Positions 53,993 to 62,201 of a stretch of 64,000 nucleotides of DNA are shown one piece after another. Under the pieces are notes generated by a model. That model ran no database searches and was not told the origin of the DNA. It worked only from the letters and a program-made list of their open reading frames with translations. Position numbers and translations under genes: made by a program. Source of the stretch: Sphingopyxis sp. (lineage in GTDB: Bacteria > Pseudomonadota > Alphaproteobacteria > Sphingomonadales > Sphingomonadaceae); contig NVXM01000032.1 of the NCBI GenBank assembly GCA_002733865.1, positions 19,211 through 83,210 on the forward strand. The letters run 5' to 3'. Position 1 is the stretch's first letter. Every line of letters starts with the position of its first letter.

Positions 53993-55204
53993 TTATGCGT
54001 CGTTGGCGGGCATGCCGATGGCGCCGCGTATTTCATCATTGTCGGCACCCAGCGTTGGCGGGTCGGCATAGATATTGGCCGGGCTGGCGGAATAGTGAAC
54101 CGGATGCTTGATCGTACGATATTTGCCGATCTTTTCGCCTTCCCGTTCCTGCCAGAAGCCGACCTGCTCCAGATGCGGATCGGTCAGCACATCTTCCATC
54201 CTGTTATAGCGCATCGCGGGAATATTATGTTCATCGAGCAGCGGCAGCCATTCTTCGGTCGTCTTGGTCGCAGCAATTTCCTCGATCAGCGCATAGAGCG
54301 CGGTGATATTCTTCGTGCGCTGGGAATAATCCGCGAAGCGCGGTTCATCGAACACGCCGGGTTTGCCGCCCAGCTCGAAAAACTTCCGCCATTGCGCGTC
54401 ATTATAGGGCACCAGGCCGATATAGCCGTCCTTGGTCGGATATGGCTTGCGATTGGCATTGATCGATCTGGTATAGGCCAGCTTGCCATTGCCGGGGACG
54501 AAGGTTTCGCCCCACAGATTCTCGACCATGTTGAACCAGGTGAAGGCTTCGAACATCGGCACCTGGACAAATTGCCCCTCGCCGGTCTTTTCCTTGTGGT
54601 ACATTGCCGCGAGCGTGGCGTTGACCGCGAACAGGCCGATCGTCTTGTCGGCGACCAGCGAGGGCATGTAGAGCGGCCGGCCGCTGTCGCCGCGCATTTC
54701 GAACAGGCTGGCAAAACCGGAAGCGCACTGGATCAGGTCATCATAGGCCTGCCGCTTCTCATATTCGCCGCCCTGGCCGAAGCCGGCGCAATGGACATAG
54801 ACGATGCCCGGATTGACCGCCTTGACGCTTTCATAGTCCAGCCCGAGCCGCTCCATACCGGCGAGACGGACATTGTGGAAAAACACATCGGCATGCTTCA
54901 GCAGCTCGAGAATGACCGCCTTGTCATCGTCATTCTTGCCGTTGAGCGTGATCGATTTCTTGTTGCGGTTGAGCGAGGTGAAAATCGGTCCAAGGTCGCC
55001 GGTCGGATTGTCGCCGGCATGGCGCATCATGTCGCCGCCGAACTTGCCCTCGCCATTTTCGATCTTGATGACATCGGCACCCATATCGGCGAAATTGAGA
55101 GTGGCAAAGGGTCCGAGTACCACGGTAGACATGTCGACGATTTTCAAACCCTTCAGTGGGCCCGTCGGTTCCGTATCCCATTTCAATTCCGGCCAGCCGC
55201 CCAT
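53993..55204 (-). CDS. CaiB/BaiF-type (class III) CoA-transferase
   Basis: A 403-residue class III CoA-transferase that moves CoA between acids. The N-terminal LKGLKIVDMSTVVLGPFATL and ADMGADVIKIENGEG are diagnostic. The catalytic Asp is likely in QAYDDLIQCASG. ATG 55204 has GGAG upstream; the TTG at 55207 only adds one residue. It is divergent from the thiolase-like gene at 55297, with a weak operator copy between. Confidence 0.9.
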   Translation of the reverse strand: MGGWPELKWDTEPTGPLKGLKIVDMSTVVLGPFATLNFADMGADVIKIENGEGKFGGDMMRHAGDNPTGDLGPIFTSLNRNKKSITLNGKNDDDKAVILELLKHADVFFHNVRLAGMERLGLDYESVKAVNPGIVYVHCAGFGQGGEYEKRQAYDDLIQCASGFASLFEMRGDSGRPLYMPSLVADKTIGLFAVNATLAAMYHKEKTGEGQFVQVPMFEAFTWFNMVENLWGETFVPGNGKLAYTRSINANRKPYPTKDGYIGLVPYNDAQWRKFFELGGKPGVFDEPRFADYSQRTKNITALYALIEEIAATKTTEEWLPLLDEHNIPAMRYNRMEDVLTDPHLEQVGFWQEREGEKIGKYRTIKHPVHYSASPANIYADPPTLGADNDEIRGAIGMPANDA

Positions 55205-55256
55205 CAATAATTCTCCATTTTAGCTAGTGCATGATTTCACCTTGCTGTTATCATGT

Positions 55257-55272
55257 TTAATTGATTGATGAA
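55257..55272. promoter_or_regulatory. 16-bp palindromic operator, degenerate copy 6
   Basis: TTAATTGATTGATGAA matches the consensus except one base in the right arm (ATGAA for RTTAA). It lies between the divergent CoA-transferase and thiolase-like genes. Confidence 0.4.
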
Positions 55273-55296
55273 CTGTTTATTTTGAGGGAATTAACA

Positions 55297-56820
55297 ATGG
55301 TATTGGCAGATCCCAAGGCACCGGTGCTGGTCGGTGTCGGTGAAGCGAGCGGGCAAAAACTGAAACAATCGCAAGGGATTGAATGGCCATCGACGGTGGA
55401 TCTGGCATCGGCTGCGGTGAAGCAGGCGCTGGCGGATAGCGGCGCGGCGGACAAGCTGGCAGCGTCGATCGACTGCCTGCTGTCGATCCGGCTGTTTCAC
55501 GACAGCGGCCTGCCGCATGATTTCGGCTCGCCCGAGAATCATCCCGAGGCGGTGGCGACGGCATCCGGCCTCGACCCGGCCAGCCTGCTCTATGGCGATG
55601 TCGGCGGCCAGAGCCCGCAAAAGCATCTCAACAAGCTCGCCTGTCAGGTGCATGCTGGCGAGTATAAGGCGGTGGTTCTGTCCAGCGCCGAGAATATGGG
55701 CACGGTCAAACGCGCGCGGCGGAGCGATCACGCGCTGGACTGGAGCCAGCCGGCGACCCGCGAGATGACCGATCTGATAACCAGTGAAGACAAGATGCTG
55801 ACCGCCTATGAATGGCGGCAGGGGATCATCAATATGCCAATGGCTTATGGGATTGTCGAAAATGCCCGGCGGGCGCGGCTGGGGAAGAACCGTGTCAGCT
55901 ATGCCAAGGAGATGGCGGAACTGTGGGAGGCGTTCGCAAGCGTGTCCCTGTCCCGCGAGCACGCGCAATTCGCCCGCAACTGGACGGCGGAGGAACTGCT
56001 GGCCGACGATCATGGCAATTACCGGCTCAACGATCCCTATCGCCGCTGGATGGTGGCGCAGGATGCGGTCGAACTGGGCGCGGCGGTAATCCTGACCACC
56101 GCTGGCCATGCCGCCGAACTGGGCATCGCCGAAGAGAAAATGATCTATCTGCACAGCGGTGCCGACGCCAGCGTACCGCTGATGAGCCAGCAGGACGATC
56201 TGTCGATCTCGCCGGCGATGCAGGTCGCCTTTCCGAAGGCGCTCGAACTGGCGGAGCTGGACGCGGATGATCTTGGCCCGATCGATATCTACAGCTGTTT
56301 CCCGGTGGCGGTCTCGCTGGCGATGGATGCGCTCGGTTCGCCGGACCGGTCGCTGGCTTCCTATACGCTGACCGGCGGGCTGAGCTTCTTTGGCGGGCCC
56401 GGCAACAGTTACAGCGCCCACGGCATGGTCGCTTTGGTCGAGGCGTTGCGCAAGGATGGCAGCAAGCCCGGCATGATCTCGGCCAATGGCGGCGTGATCA
56501 ACAAGGAATCGGTCGGCATTTACGCCGCCCAGCCAGTCGCTGGCGGCTGGTCACCCGACCGTATCGCGGCGCCGGAGCGGATTCCCAAACCGGACCATGT
56601 CAAGCCGGACCATTTCTTCAATGGCAAGGCGGTGATCAAAAGCTATGCCATGCCCTATGGCAAGGCCAGCCGCGGCGCGGCGAGCCTCTGGCTGGAAGAT
56701 GAGCAGGGCCTGCCTGCGATCGGGATTCTGCCGGATGCCCCGGAAGATACCGACCTGATCGGCCTGACGGTAAATGTCACCGCCGCCGATGATCGCAATA
56801 TGGCGAAGCTTGAGGGGTAG
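55297..56820 (+). CDS. Thiolase-superfamily protein (acetyl-CoA acetyltransferase-like)
   Basis: A 507-residue protein of the long thiolase-like group. The usual nucleophilic Cys region is replaced by GGQSPQKHLNKLACQVHAGE, without an obvious Cys in the GGxSPQ loop. The middle has YSCFPVAVSLAMDALG, and GGLSFFGGPGNSYSAHGMV carries a His. The C-terminal ~90 residues form an extra beta domain. It may be an SCP2-thiolase relative using a different cysteine, or a non-catalytic partner. ATG 55297 has GAGGGA upstream. Confidence 0.8.
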   Translation: MVLADPKAPVLVGVGEASGQKLKQSQGIEWPSTVDLASAAVKQALADSGAADKLAASIDCLLSIRLFHDSGLPHDFGSPENHPEAVATASGLDPASLLYGDVGGQSPQKHLNKLACQVHAGEYKAVVLSSAENMGTVKRARRSDHALDWSQPATREMTDLITSEDKMLTAYEWRQGIINMPMAYGIVENARRARLGKNRVSYAKEMAELWEAFASVSLSREHAQFARNWTAEELLADDHGNYRLNDPYRRWMVAQDAVELGAAVILTTAGHAAELGIAEEKMIYLHSGADASVPLMSQQDDLSISPAMQVAFPKALELAELDADDLGPIDIYSCFPVAVSLAMDALGSPDRSLASYTLTGGLSFFGGPGNSYSAHGMVALVEALRKDGSKPGMISANGGVINKESVGIYAAQPVAGGWSPDRIAAPERIPKPDHVKPDHFFNGKAVIKSYAMPYGKASRGAASLWLEDEQGLPAIGILPDAPEDTDLIGLTVNVTAADDRNMAKLEG

Positions 56821-56827
56821 GCCGCGC

Positions 56828-56959
56828 AAGCTGCTGGTCCGCGATGTCGCCGACTATGACCGGGTGAATAAGAAACTGATCAAGGCGGTGCCTTTGTCCG
56901 ATGTGTCGGCGAGCTTTGCGATGGTGCGGATCAAATATGAAACGGCGGTGCCGGTTTGA
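56828..56959 (+). pseudogene. C-terminal fragment of an Lrp/AsnC-family regulator
   Basis: A 43-codon piece, beginning KLLVRDVADYDRVNKKLIKAV and ending SASFAMVRIKYETAVPV, matches the last two strands of the Lrp/AsnC ligand-binding (RAM) domain. The DNA-binding half and most of the domain are missing. It starts directly at the end of the thiolase-like gene in another frame. It is most likely the tail of a regulator lost by deletion. The alignment is from memory of the family pattern. Confidence 0.65.
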
Positions 56960-57056
56960 GGGGTAATGCTTCTCATGTGGGGGGCGACGCAGTTGTGTCT
57001 ATTGGGTGCAAAACCTGACATTGCGGATGCTTGCGCGATTGAATAGGTTAAACTTT

Positions 57057-57338
57057 ATGCGCCGAGCCATAAAACTACTAGTCGCTTGGACTGACCGAGA
57101 TTGGGAGAATGTAGGGTATTCTGCCGCGGGAAGCTTGTTGCAGCCGCTTATGTGGATTGCTCCGATTATGTTTGCCGTCCTGCTGTTTGGGATTTTCGAC
57201 ACTGCGATTGACGATCCGCTCATGGTTGCTGGCTTGGTCATATCGTGCTTGATGGGCATTGCCCTTGTCATCCTCTCATATTCTCGACTCTACATCGGTC
57301 AGTCAAAACGAGAGCGGGACAAGCAAAATGGCAATTAG
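57057..57338 (+). CDS. Hypothetical small membrane protein
   Basis: A 93-residue protein with two strong membrane helices, PLMWIAPIMFAVLLFGIF and VAGLVISCLMGIALVIL, and a charged C-tail. The family is not recognised. Base composition is AT-richer than neighbours, suggesting transfer. The ATG at 57057 is chosen on weak AGG; GTG 57006 or ATG 57027 would add up to 17 residues. Confidence 0.5.
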   Translation: MRRAIKLLVAWTDRDWENVGYSAAGSLLQPLMWIAPIMFAVLLFGIFDTAIDDPLMVAGLVISCLMGIALVILSYSRLYIGQSKRERDKQNGN

Positions 57339-57413
57339 GGATTACGGTGACGTTGGGCAATTCTTGGTTGCGCCAGGTTTTGTGGCGGCATCCTTCCATA
57401 AGAGATATTTGAT

Positions 57414-57701
57414 TTGGACTTGGCCGTGAATGAATTAGAAAAATGGTATGAAGCCAATAGATCGCGGGTCGCAGACATGGGTATCGATCTTTTTCCTTCG
57501 CCCTATCCGAAGCTAGAATTTATTGATGGAGAATTTGGTCGCTACATATTTCGATTTATTGATAGAGGGGCTAACTGCGCAGATATAGAAATTGTAGATC
57601 ATCAATCTGGCGAGTCTGTTCCTTACGATATTATCATTTCAGACCGATCGAATTCGTCGGATTATGATGCTGCTATTGAGTTCATTCGTCAGCTAAAGTG
57701 A
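57414..57701 (+). CDS. Hypothetical acidic small protein
   Basis: A 95-residue, strongly acidic, probably cytoplasmic protein with strands such as YIFRFIDRG and ADIEIVDHQSG. I recognise no family. Acidity, small size and the AT-richer islet resemble immunity-type proteins, but this is only a guess. The start is TTG 57414 or GTG 57426. A 33-codon frame from 57328 runs into it and may be a frameshifted N-terminal part. Confidence 0.45.
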   Translation: MDLAVNELEKWYEANRSRVADMGIDLFPSPYPKLEFIDGEFGRYIFRFIDRGANCADIEIVDHQSGESVPYDIIISDRSNSSDYDAAIEFIRQLK

Positions 57702-57767
57702 CGCCGCCGGAATTAAGAATCCTCCTCTATTCCGTTTTCAGGATATTGCGGACATCAACCACCCCCA

Positions 57768-58778
57768 TCAAACCGCCACAACCTCCTGCCGGATCGCCCC
57801 GAATATCGAATGCCCATCCGCATCCAGCATCTGGATCTTCACCGTATCGCCCGCGCTCATAAAGGGCGTCTTCGCCTCGCCGCTGTTGATCGTCTCGATC
57901 ATCCGGATTTCGGCGATGCAGCTATAGCCGAGGCCGCCTTCGCTGACCGGTTTGCCGGGATCGCCATCGGGGCCCTGGTTGGAGACGGTGCCGGAGCCGA
58001 TGATGGTGCCAGCGCACAAGGGGCGCGTCTTGGCGGCATGGGCGACCAGATCGGCGAGGCTGAAGGTCGCGTCCTTGCCGGCATTGGCGCGGCCAAAGGG
58101 CTCGCGGTTATAGTCGACCTGCAGCGGCAGATGGATGACCGAGCCTTTCCAGGCATCGCCCAGTTCGTCGGGGGTGACGCAGACCGGGGAGAAGGCGGAG
58201 GGGGGCTTGGACTGGAAGAAGCCGAAGCCCTTGGCCAGCTCGCCGGGGATCAGGCCGCGCAGCGACACATCGTTGCACAGCATGACCAGCTTGATATGGT
58301 CGGCGGCTTCGTCGCTGCTGACGCCCGGCGGCACGTCGTCGGTGATCACCGCGATCTCGCCCTCCATGTCGCAGCCCCATTGGGGGTCGCCGAGCGGGAT
58401 GTCGTCGCGCGGGCCGAGAAAGGCGTCGCTGCCGCCCTGGTACATCAGGGGATCGCTGTAGAAACTCTCCGGCACTTCCGCGCCGCGCGCCTTGCGGACC
58501 AGTTCGACATGATTGATATAGGCGCTGCCGTCGGCCCATTGATAGGCGCGCGGCAGGGGGGATTCGGCAAGGCGCTCGTGGAAGCGTTCGGTGGGCACCG
58601 TTTCATGCTCGACATCGCGGTAGAGCGCTTCCAGCTTCGGCGCGCAATTTTCCCAGTCATCGAGCGCCGCCTGCAGCGTCGGGGCGATATTGCTGGCCTC
58701 GCAGCAGCGGGTCAGGTCTTTCGAAACCACGACCAGGCGGCCGTCGCGGGTGTCGTTCTTCAGGGTGGCGAGTTTCAT
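57768..58778 (-). CDS. Fumarylacetoacetate hydrolase-family protein
   Basis: A 336-residue FAH-fold enzyme, probably fumarylacetoacetase of tyrosine breakdown. The metal site is GCDMEGEIAVI, followed by NDVSLRGLIPGELAKGFGFFQSK, and IGSGTVSNQGPDGDPGKPV. The N-terminal helical part matches the ~330-residue bacterial type. It lies downstream of hpd and the VOC gene on the same strand, supporting tyrosine catabolism. Other FAH-fold activities (diketone hydrolase, decarboxylase) cannot be excluded. Confidence 0.85.
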   Translation of the reverse strand: MKLATLKNDTRDGRLVVVSKDLTRCCEASNIAPTLQAALDDWENCAPKLEALYRDVEHETVPTERFHERLAESPLPRAYQWADGSAYINHVELVRKARGAEVPESFYSDPLMYQGGSDAFLGPRDDIPLGDPQWGCDMEGEIAVITDDVPPGVSSDEAADHIKLVMLCNDVSLRGLIPGELAKGFGFFQSKPPSAFSPVCVTPDELGDAWKGSVIHLPLQVDYNREPFGRANAGKDATFSLADLVAHAAKTRPLCAGTIIGSGTVSNQGPDGDPGKPVSEGGLGYSCIAEIRMIETINSGEAKTPFMSAGDTVKIQMLDADGHSIFGAIRQEVVAV

Positions 58779-58799
58779 ATGCGTTCCTCGAATTGGCAG

Positions 58800-58872
58800 C
58801 CGTTCGTCTCGAGCGAAGTCGAGAGACCGGTGCGTCTGTGCTCAGTGTCTCGACTACGCTCGACACGAACGG
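58800..58872. repeat. REP-like palindrome between FAH and VOC genes
   Basis: CGTTCGTCTCGAGCGAAGTC pairs with GACTACGCTCGACACGAACG. It resembles family B in layout but has a different core (CTCGAGCGAAG). Confidence 0.8.
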
Positions 58873-58903
58873 AAATAAAGGCGGTTATGCGCCGCAAGAC
58901 AAC

Positions 58904-59452
58904 CTAATGCTCGTCACGCGCCTTTGTGTGCAGCCAGGCGGCATGTTGCGGCGCCTTCTTGGTCCGGCTCCATTCTTCGAGCATTTCGGGGGCGACGCGG
59001 CGCAGTTCGGTCATCTCTTCGTCGGTGCCGATATCGCAGGCCAGTTCCAGCCGATGGCCATTGGGATCGAAGAAATAGATCGATTTGAAAATCCCGTGAT
59101 GGGTCGGGCCGAGAACCTCAAGTCCCTCGGCTTCGGCATTGTCCTTGGCTGCCATCAGATCGTCGAGCGTATTCACCTTGAAGGCGATATGCTGGACCCA
59201 GGCCGGGGTATTCTGGTCGCGGTCCATCTGCTTCTGCTCGGGGAGCTCGAAAAAGGCGAGGATATTGCCGCCGCCGGCATCGAGAAAGATATGCATATAG
59301 GGGTCATATTCACCCGTCGACGGCACTTCATTCTCGGCAAAAGCGAGCTGGAAATCCATGCCCATCACCCGCTGGTAGAAATCGACCGTCTCTTTCGCGT
59401 CCTTGCAGCGATAGGCGACATGGTGGATGCCGTTGATCTTTGGTGCAGTCAT
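58904..59452 (-). CDS. VOC-family (glyoxalase/extradiol-like) protein
   Basis: A 182-residue vicinal-oxygen-chelate protein. Two beta-alpha-beta modules give metal ligands in HHVAYRC, FFELP, QHIAFKV and RLELACD. The fold is shared with HPPD, glyoxalase and extradiol dioxygenases, so a dioxygenase or lyase role is possible. The ATG overlaps the hpd stop by one base (TGATG), so it is translationally coupled to hpd. Confidence 0.85.
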   Translation of the reverse strand: MTAPKINGIHHVAYRCKDAKETVDFYQRVMGMDFQLAFAENEVPSTGEYDPYMHIFLDAGGGNILAFFELPEQKQMDRDQNTPAWVQHIAFKVNTLDDLMAAKDNAEAEGLEVLGPTHHGIFKSIYFFDPNGHRLELACDIGTDEEMTELRRVAPEMLEEWSRTKKAPQHAAWLHTKARDEH

Positions 59453-60567
59453 CAGACAGGCTCCTTTACGTTGAGCACCCCGCGCGCAACCTGATCGCGT
59501 TCGATGCTTTCGAACAGGGCCTTGAAATTGCCCTCGCCAAAGCCATCATCGCCCTTTCTCTGAATGAATTCAAAGAAAACCGGTCCGACCTGGGCTTCGG
59601 CAAAAATCTGCAGCAGCAGACGCGGCTGGCCGACTGACCCATCTTCATTTTGGGTGGTTCCGTCGAGCAATATGCCGCGAGCCTGCAGCGCCTCGACATT
59701 TTCGCCATGGCCGGGCAGGCGACCGTCGAGCATCTCGTAATAGGTGTTCGGTGGCGCGGTCATGAACGGCACGCCGAGGTCCTTGAGCCGATCCCAGCAG
59801 GCGATCAGATCATCGCAGATCAGCGCGATATGCTGGATGCCCTCGCCGTTGAACTCGCGCAAAAATTCCTCGATCTGGCCCTTGCCGCCTTCGCCTTCCT
59901 CGTTCAGCGGAATGCGGATCTTGCCGTCGGGCGCGGTCAGCGCCTTCGAGGTCAGGCCGGTATATTCGCCCTTGATGTCGAAGAAGCGGATCTCGCGGAA
60001 GTTGAACAAAGTCTCGTAATAGTCGGCCCAATATTTCATCCGGCCGCCGTAGACATTGTGCGTCAGGTGATCGATCGTGTGGAAGCCGGCCCCGACCGGA
60101 TGGCGGTCGACGCCCGGCAGATATTCGAAGTCGATATCGTAGATCGACAGATTCTCCTCGCGCTCGCCGCCGTCATAGCGATCGACCAGATAGAGGATCG
60201 CGCCGCCGATGCCGCGGATCGCCGGGATATGGAGTTCCATCGGTCCCGTTTGCACGTTCACAGGTTCCGCGCCCTTGTCGAGCAGCCAGGCATAGGCCTT
60301 GCGCGCATCCTTCACCCGGAAGGCCATGCCGCAGGCCGAGGGTCCATGCTCGCGGGCAAAATACCAGGCCGCGGATTTCGGTTCATAGTTGATGATCAGG
60401 TTGATGCCGCCCTGCCGCCACAGATGCACGTCTTTCGAGCGGTGCTGCGCGATACGGGTGAAGCCCATGACCTCGAACACCGGCTCCAGCACGCCCTTTT
60501 CCGGCGCGCAAAATTCGACAAATTCAAAGCCGTCCAGGCCCACAGGATTTTCAAACAGATCGGTCAC
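59452..60567 (-). CDS. hpd: 4-Hydroxyphenylpyruvate dioxygenase
   Basis: A 371-residue HPPD converting 4-hydroxyphenylpyruvate to homogentisate. The iron ligands are the histidine in FHTIDHLTHNV, the histidine in IQHIALIC and the glutamate in VFFEFIQRKG. The N-terminal GLDGFEFVEFCAPEKG is typical. The start is GTG 60567 behind GAGGAA. It heads an operon with the VOC and FAH genes, behind a palindromic operator. hmgA (homogentisate dioxygenase) is not in the window. Confidence 0.95.
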   Translation of the reverse strand: MTDLFENPVGLDGFEFVEFCAPEKGVLEPVFEVMGFTRIAQHRSKDVHLWRQGGINLIINYEPKSAAWYFAREHGPSACGMAFRVKDARKAYAWLLDKGAEPVNVQTGPMELHIPAIRGIGGAILYLVDRYDGGEREENLSIYDIDFEYLPGVDRHPVGAGFHTIDHLTHNVYGGRMKYWADYYETLFNFREIRFFDIKGEYTGLTSKALTAPDGKIRIPLNEEGEGGKGQIEEFLREFNGEGIQHIALICDDLIACWDRLKDLGVPFMTAPPNTYYEMLDGRLPGHGENVEALQARGILLDGTTQNEDGSVGQPRLLLQIFAEAQVGPVFFEFIQRKGDDGFGEGNFKALFESIERDQVARGVLNVKEPV

Positions 60568-60965
60568 AATATTTCCTCGAGATATAGTTACAATTGAAAC
60601 TATAGGGAAATTGCGCCGGATATGCAAGTGAATTGGTGCCCATCCTCTCGATATAAAAAGGATAAGGGGGCGTCCGCAGGAGGGGATGGCTGTGCGGAAA
60701 TGGCAATTCCGGAATGACACGACCTGGGCGGTCTCCTAGCAGCCCAAACCCTTAACCGTATTTATGTCGGTATTTTTGAATTTTCTTGTGATTGAGGATG
60801 TCTGTTTTGACCTGTCTCAAAGAGATTGAGCGCTGAGCGCTGAGCGATTTCGATGCGATCTGCGTCAACGACCATCCGATACGCCGTGTCTTTCGTAGGA
60901 CGACATCGGTAAGTGACTAGATTGGCGGTTCTCGCGTACCGGATACAGACCGCATAGCTAAACCC
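60568..60965. other. 398-base intergenic stretch upstream of hpd
   Basis: It holds the 22-bp palindrome at 60583-60604 and a small direct repeat (GAGCGCT repeated near 60830). The hpd promoter should be here. No gene is supported. Confidence 0.55.
60583..60604. promoter_or_regulatory. Candidate operator of the hpd operon
   Basis: TATAGTT-N8-AACTATA, a near-perfect 22-bp palindrome, begins 16 bases upstream of the GTG. Its style suits a MarR or similar dimeric repressor, but none is encoded nearby. Confidence 0.55.
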
Positions 60966-61931
60966 TCACGCCTCCGAGCCGGGAATCAGCAGTTCGGGAC
61001 CTGCCGGTACGATGCCGCTGGGATTAACCTGCTCGTGACTTTCGTAGTAATGATGACGGATGTGCTTGAAGTTCACCGTATCGCTTATTCCGTCGAGGTC
61101 ATAAATTCGACGGGTCAGAGCGGAAAGTTGCGGGTAGTCGGCGATGCGTCGTACATTGCACTTGAAGTGCACGTTATAGACGGGATCGAAGCGAATCAAT
61201 GTCGTCCAGAGCCGAATATCGGCCTCGGTCAATTGCCCGCCCACAAGCCATTTTTCTTTCTCCAGACGATTTTCCAGCTCATCAAGCATGGAGAAAAGCG
61301 GATGCACCGCCTTTTCATAGGCTTGCTGCGACGTGGCGAAGCCGGCCTTGTAGACGCCGTTATTCACGGCATCATAGACCCTATCATTTAAATCATCGAT
61401 CTCTCTACGAAAGGCCTCAGGATAAAGTTCGAGGTCGTTGCCACCACACTGGTCGAACGCACTGCCCAACATGCGCAGTATGTCTGCGCTCTCATTGTTA
61501 ACGATGGTTCCAGTCTTGGTGTCCCAAAGTAGGGGAACCGTGACATGGCCTGAATAATCGGGTTTCGCCTGGGTATACACTTGGTGAAGATAATCGGCAT
61601 CGATCAGCGGATCCGGCGTAACGCATTCACCCTCGCGAAAAGACCAACCGCCCTCTTTCATCAGCCAATGGACGACGACCAGTTCGATTGCCCCGGTCAA
61701 ACCCTTTAAATGTCTCGCCACATTGGCACGGTGAGCCCAAGGGCATGCAAGACTGATATACAATCTATACCGTCCCGGCTCGGCCGTGAAACCACCCTTA
61801 CCCGTTGGACCGGGCGCTCCGTCAACTGTCACCCAATTTCGGAACGCGCTCTCGTCGCGCTCGAACGCGCCGCTATCCTCGTCGTTATGGTCCCACTCAT
61901 CATGCCATTCGCCGTTTTTTAGAAAGCCCAT
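60966..61931 (-). CDS. Glutathionyl-hydroquinone reductase (Xi-class GST, YqjG/ECM4 type)
   Basis: A 321-residue GST-fold enzyme that reduces glutathionyl-hydroquinones. The active-site cysteine is in SLACPWAHRANVA near residue 58. NNESADILRMLG and WLVGGQLTEADIRLWTTLIRFD are typical GST segments, and the long insert TVDGAPGPTGKGGF fits this class. It is next to the homogentisate pathway genes but has its own upstream region. The base composition is slightly AT-richer than neighbours. Confidence 0.9.
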   Translation of the reverse strand: MGFLKNGEWHDEWDHNDEDSGAFERDESAFRNWVTVDGAPGPTGKGGFTAEPGRYRLYISLACPWAHRANVARHLKGLTGAIELVVVHWLMKEGGWSFREGECVTPDPLIDADYLHQVYTQAKPDYSGHVTVPLLWDTKTGTIVNNESADILRMLGSAFDQCGGNDLELYPEAFRREIDDLNDRVYDAVNNGVYKAGFATSQQAYEKAVHPLFSMLDELENRLEKEKWLVGGQLTEADIRLWTTLIRFDPVYNVHFKCNVRRIADYPQLSALTRRIYDLDGISDTVNFKHIRHHYYESHEQVNPSGIVPAGPELLIPGSEA

Positions 61932-62201
61932 CTTTACTCCGCCGTAAAATCATCTGTTGCTTGAACGCAGCGCACGCGCTGAAGTTCCCCAACTGAAGCC
62001 ACGCTCTTGCCCCTTCTGTCCGGCAGGTTCGGAAAACATGCGTCAGCGGCGGTGCTAGCTACGCAGCTAGGACATGCAATCAGTGCCCGTAAAAAACGAT
62101 TGCGTTAGGACTGCTTATGGATCGTTAGCCGAATGACATCTTCCGGTCTGAAATTCTGAAAAGCAGTCACCGGAACTCAAGCTGGAATTTGTCGACGCGG
62201 A

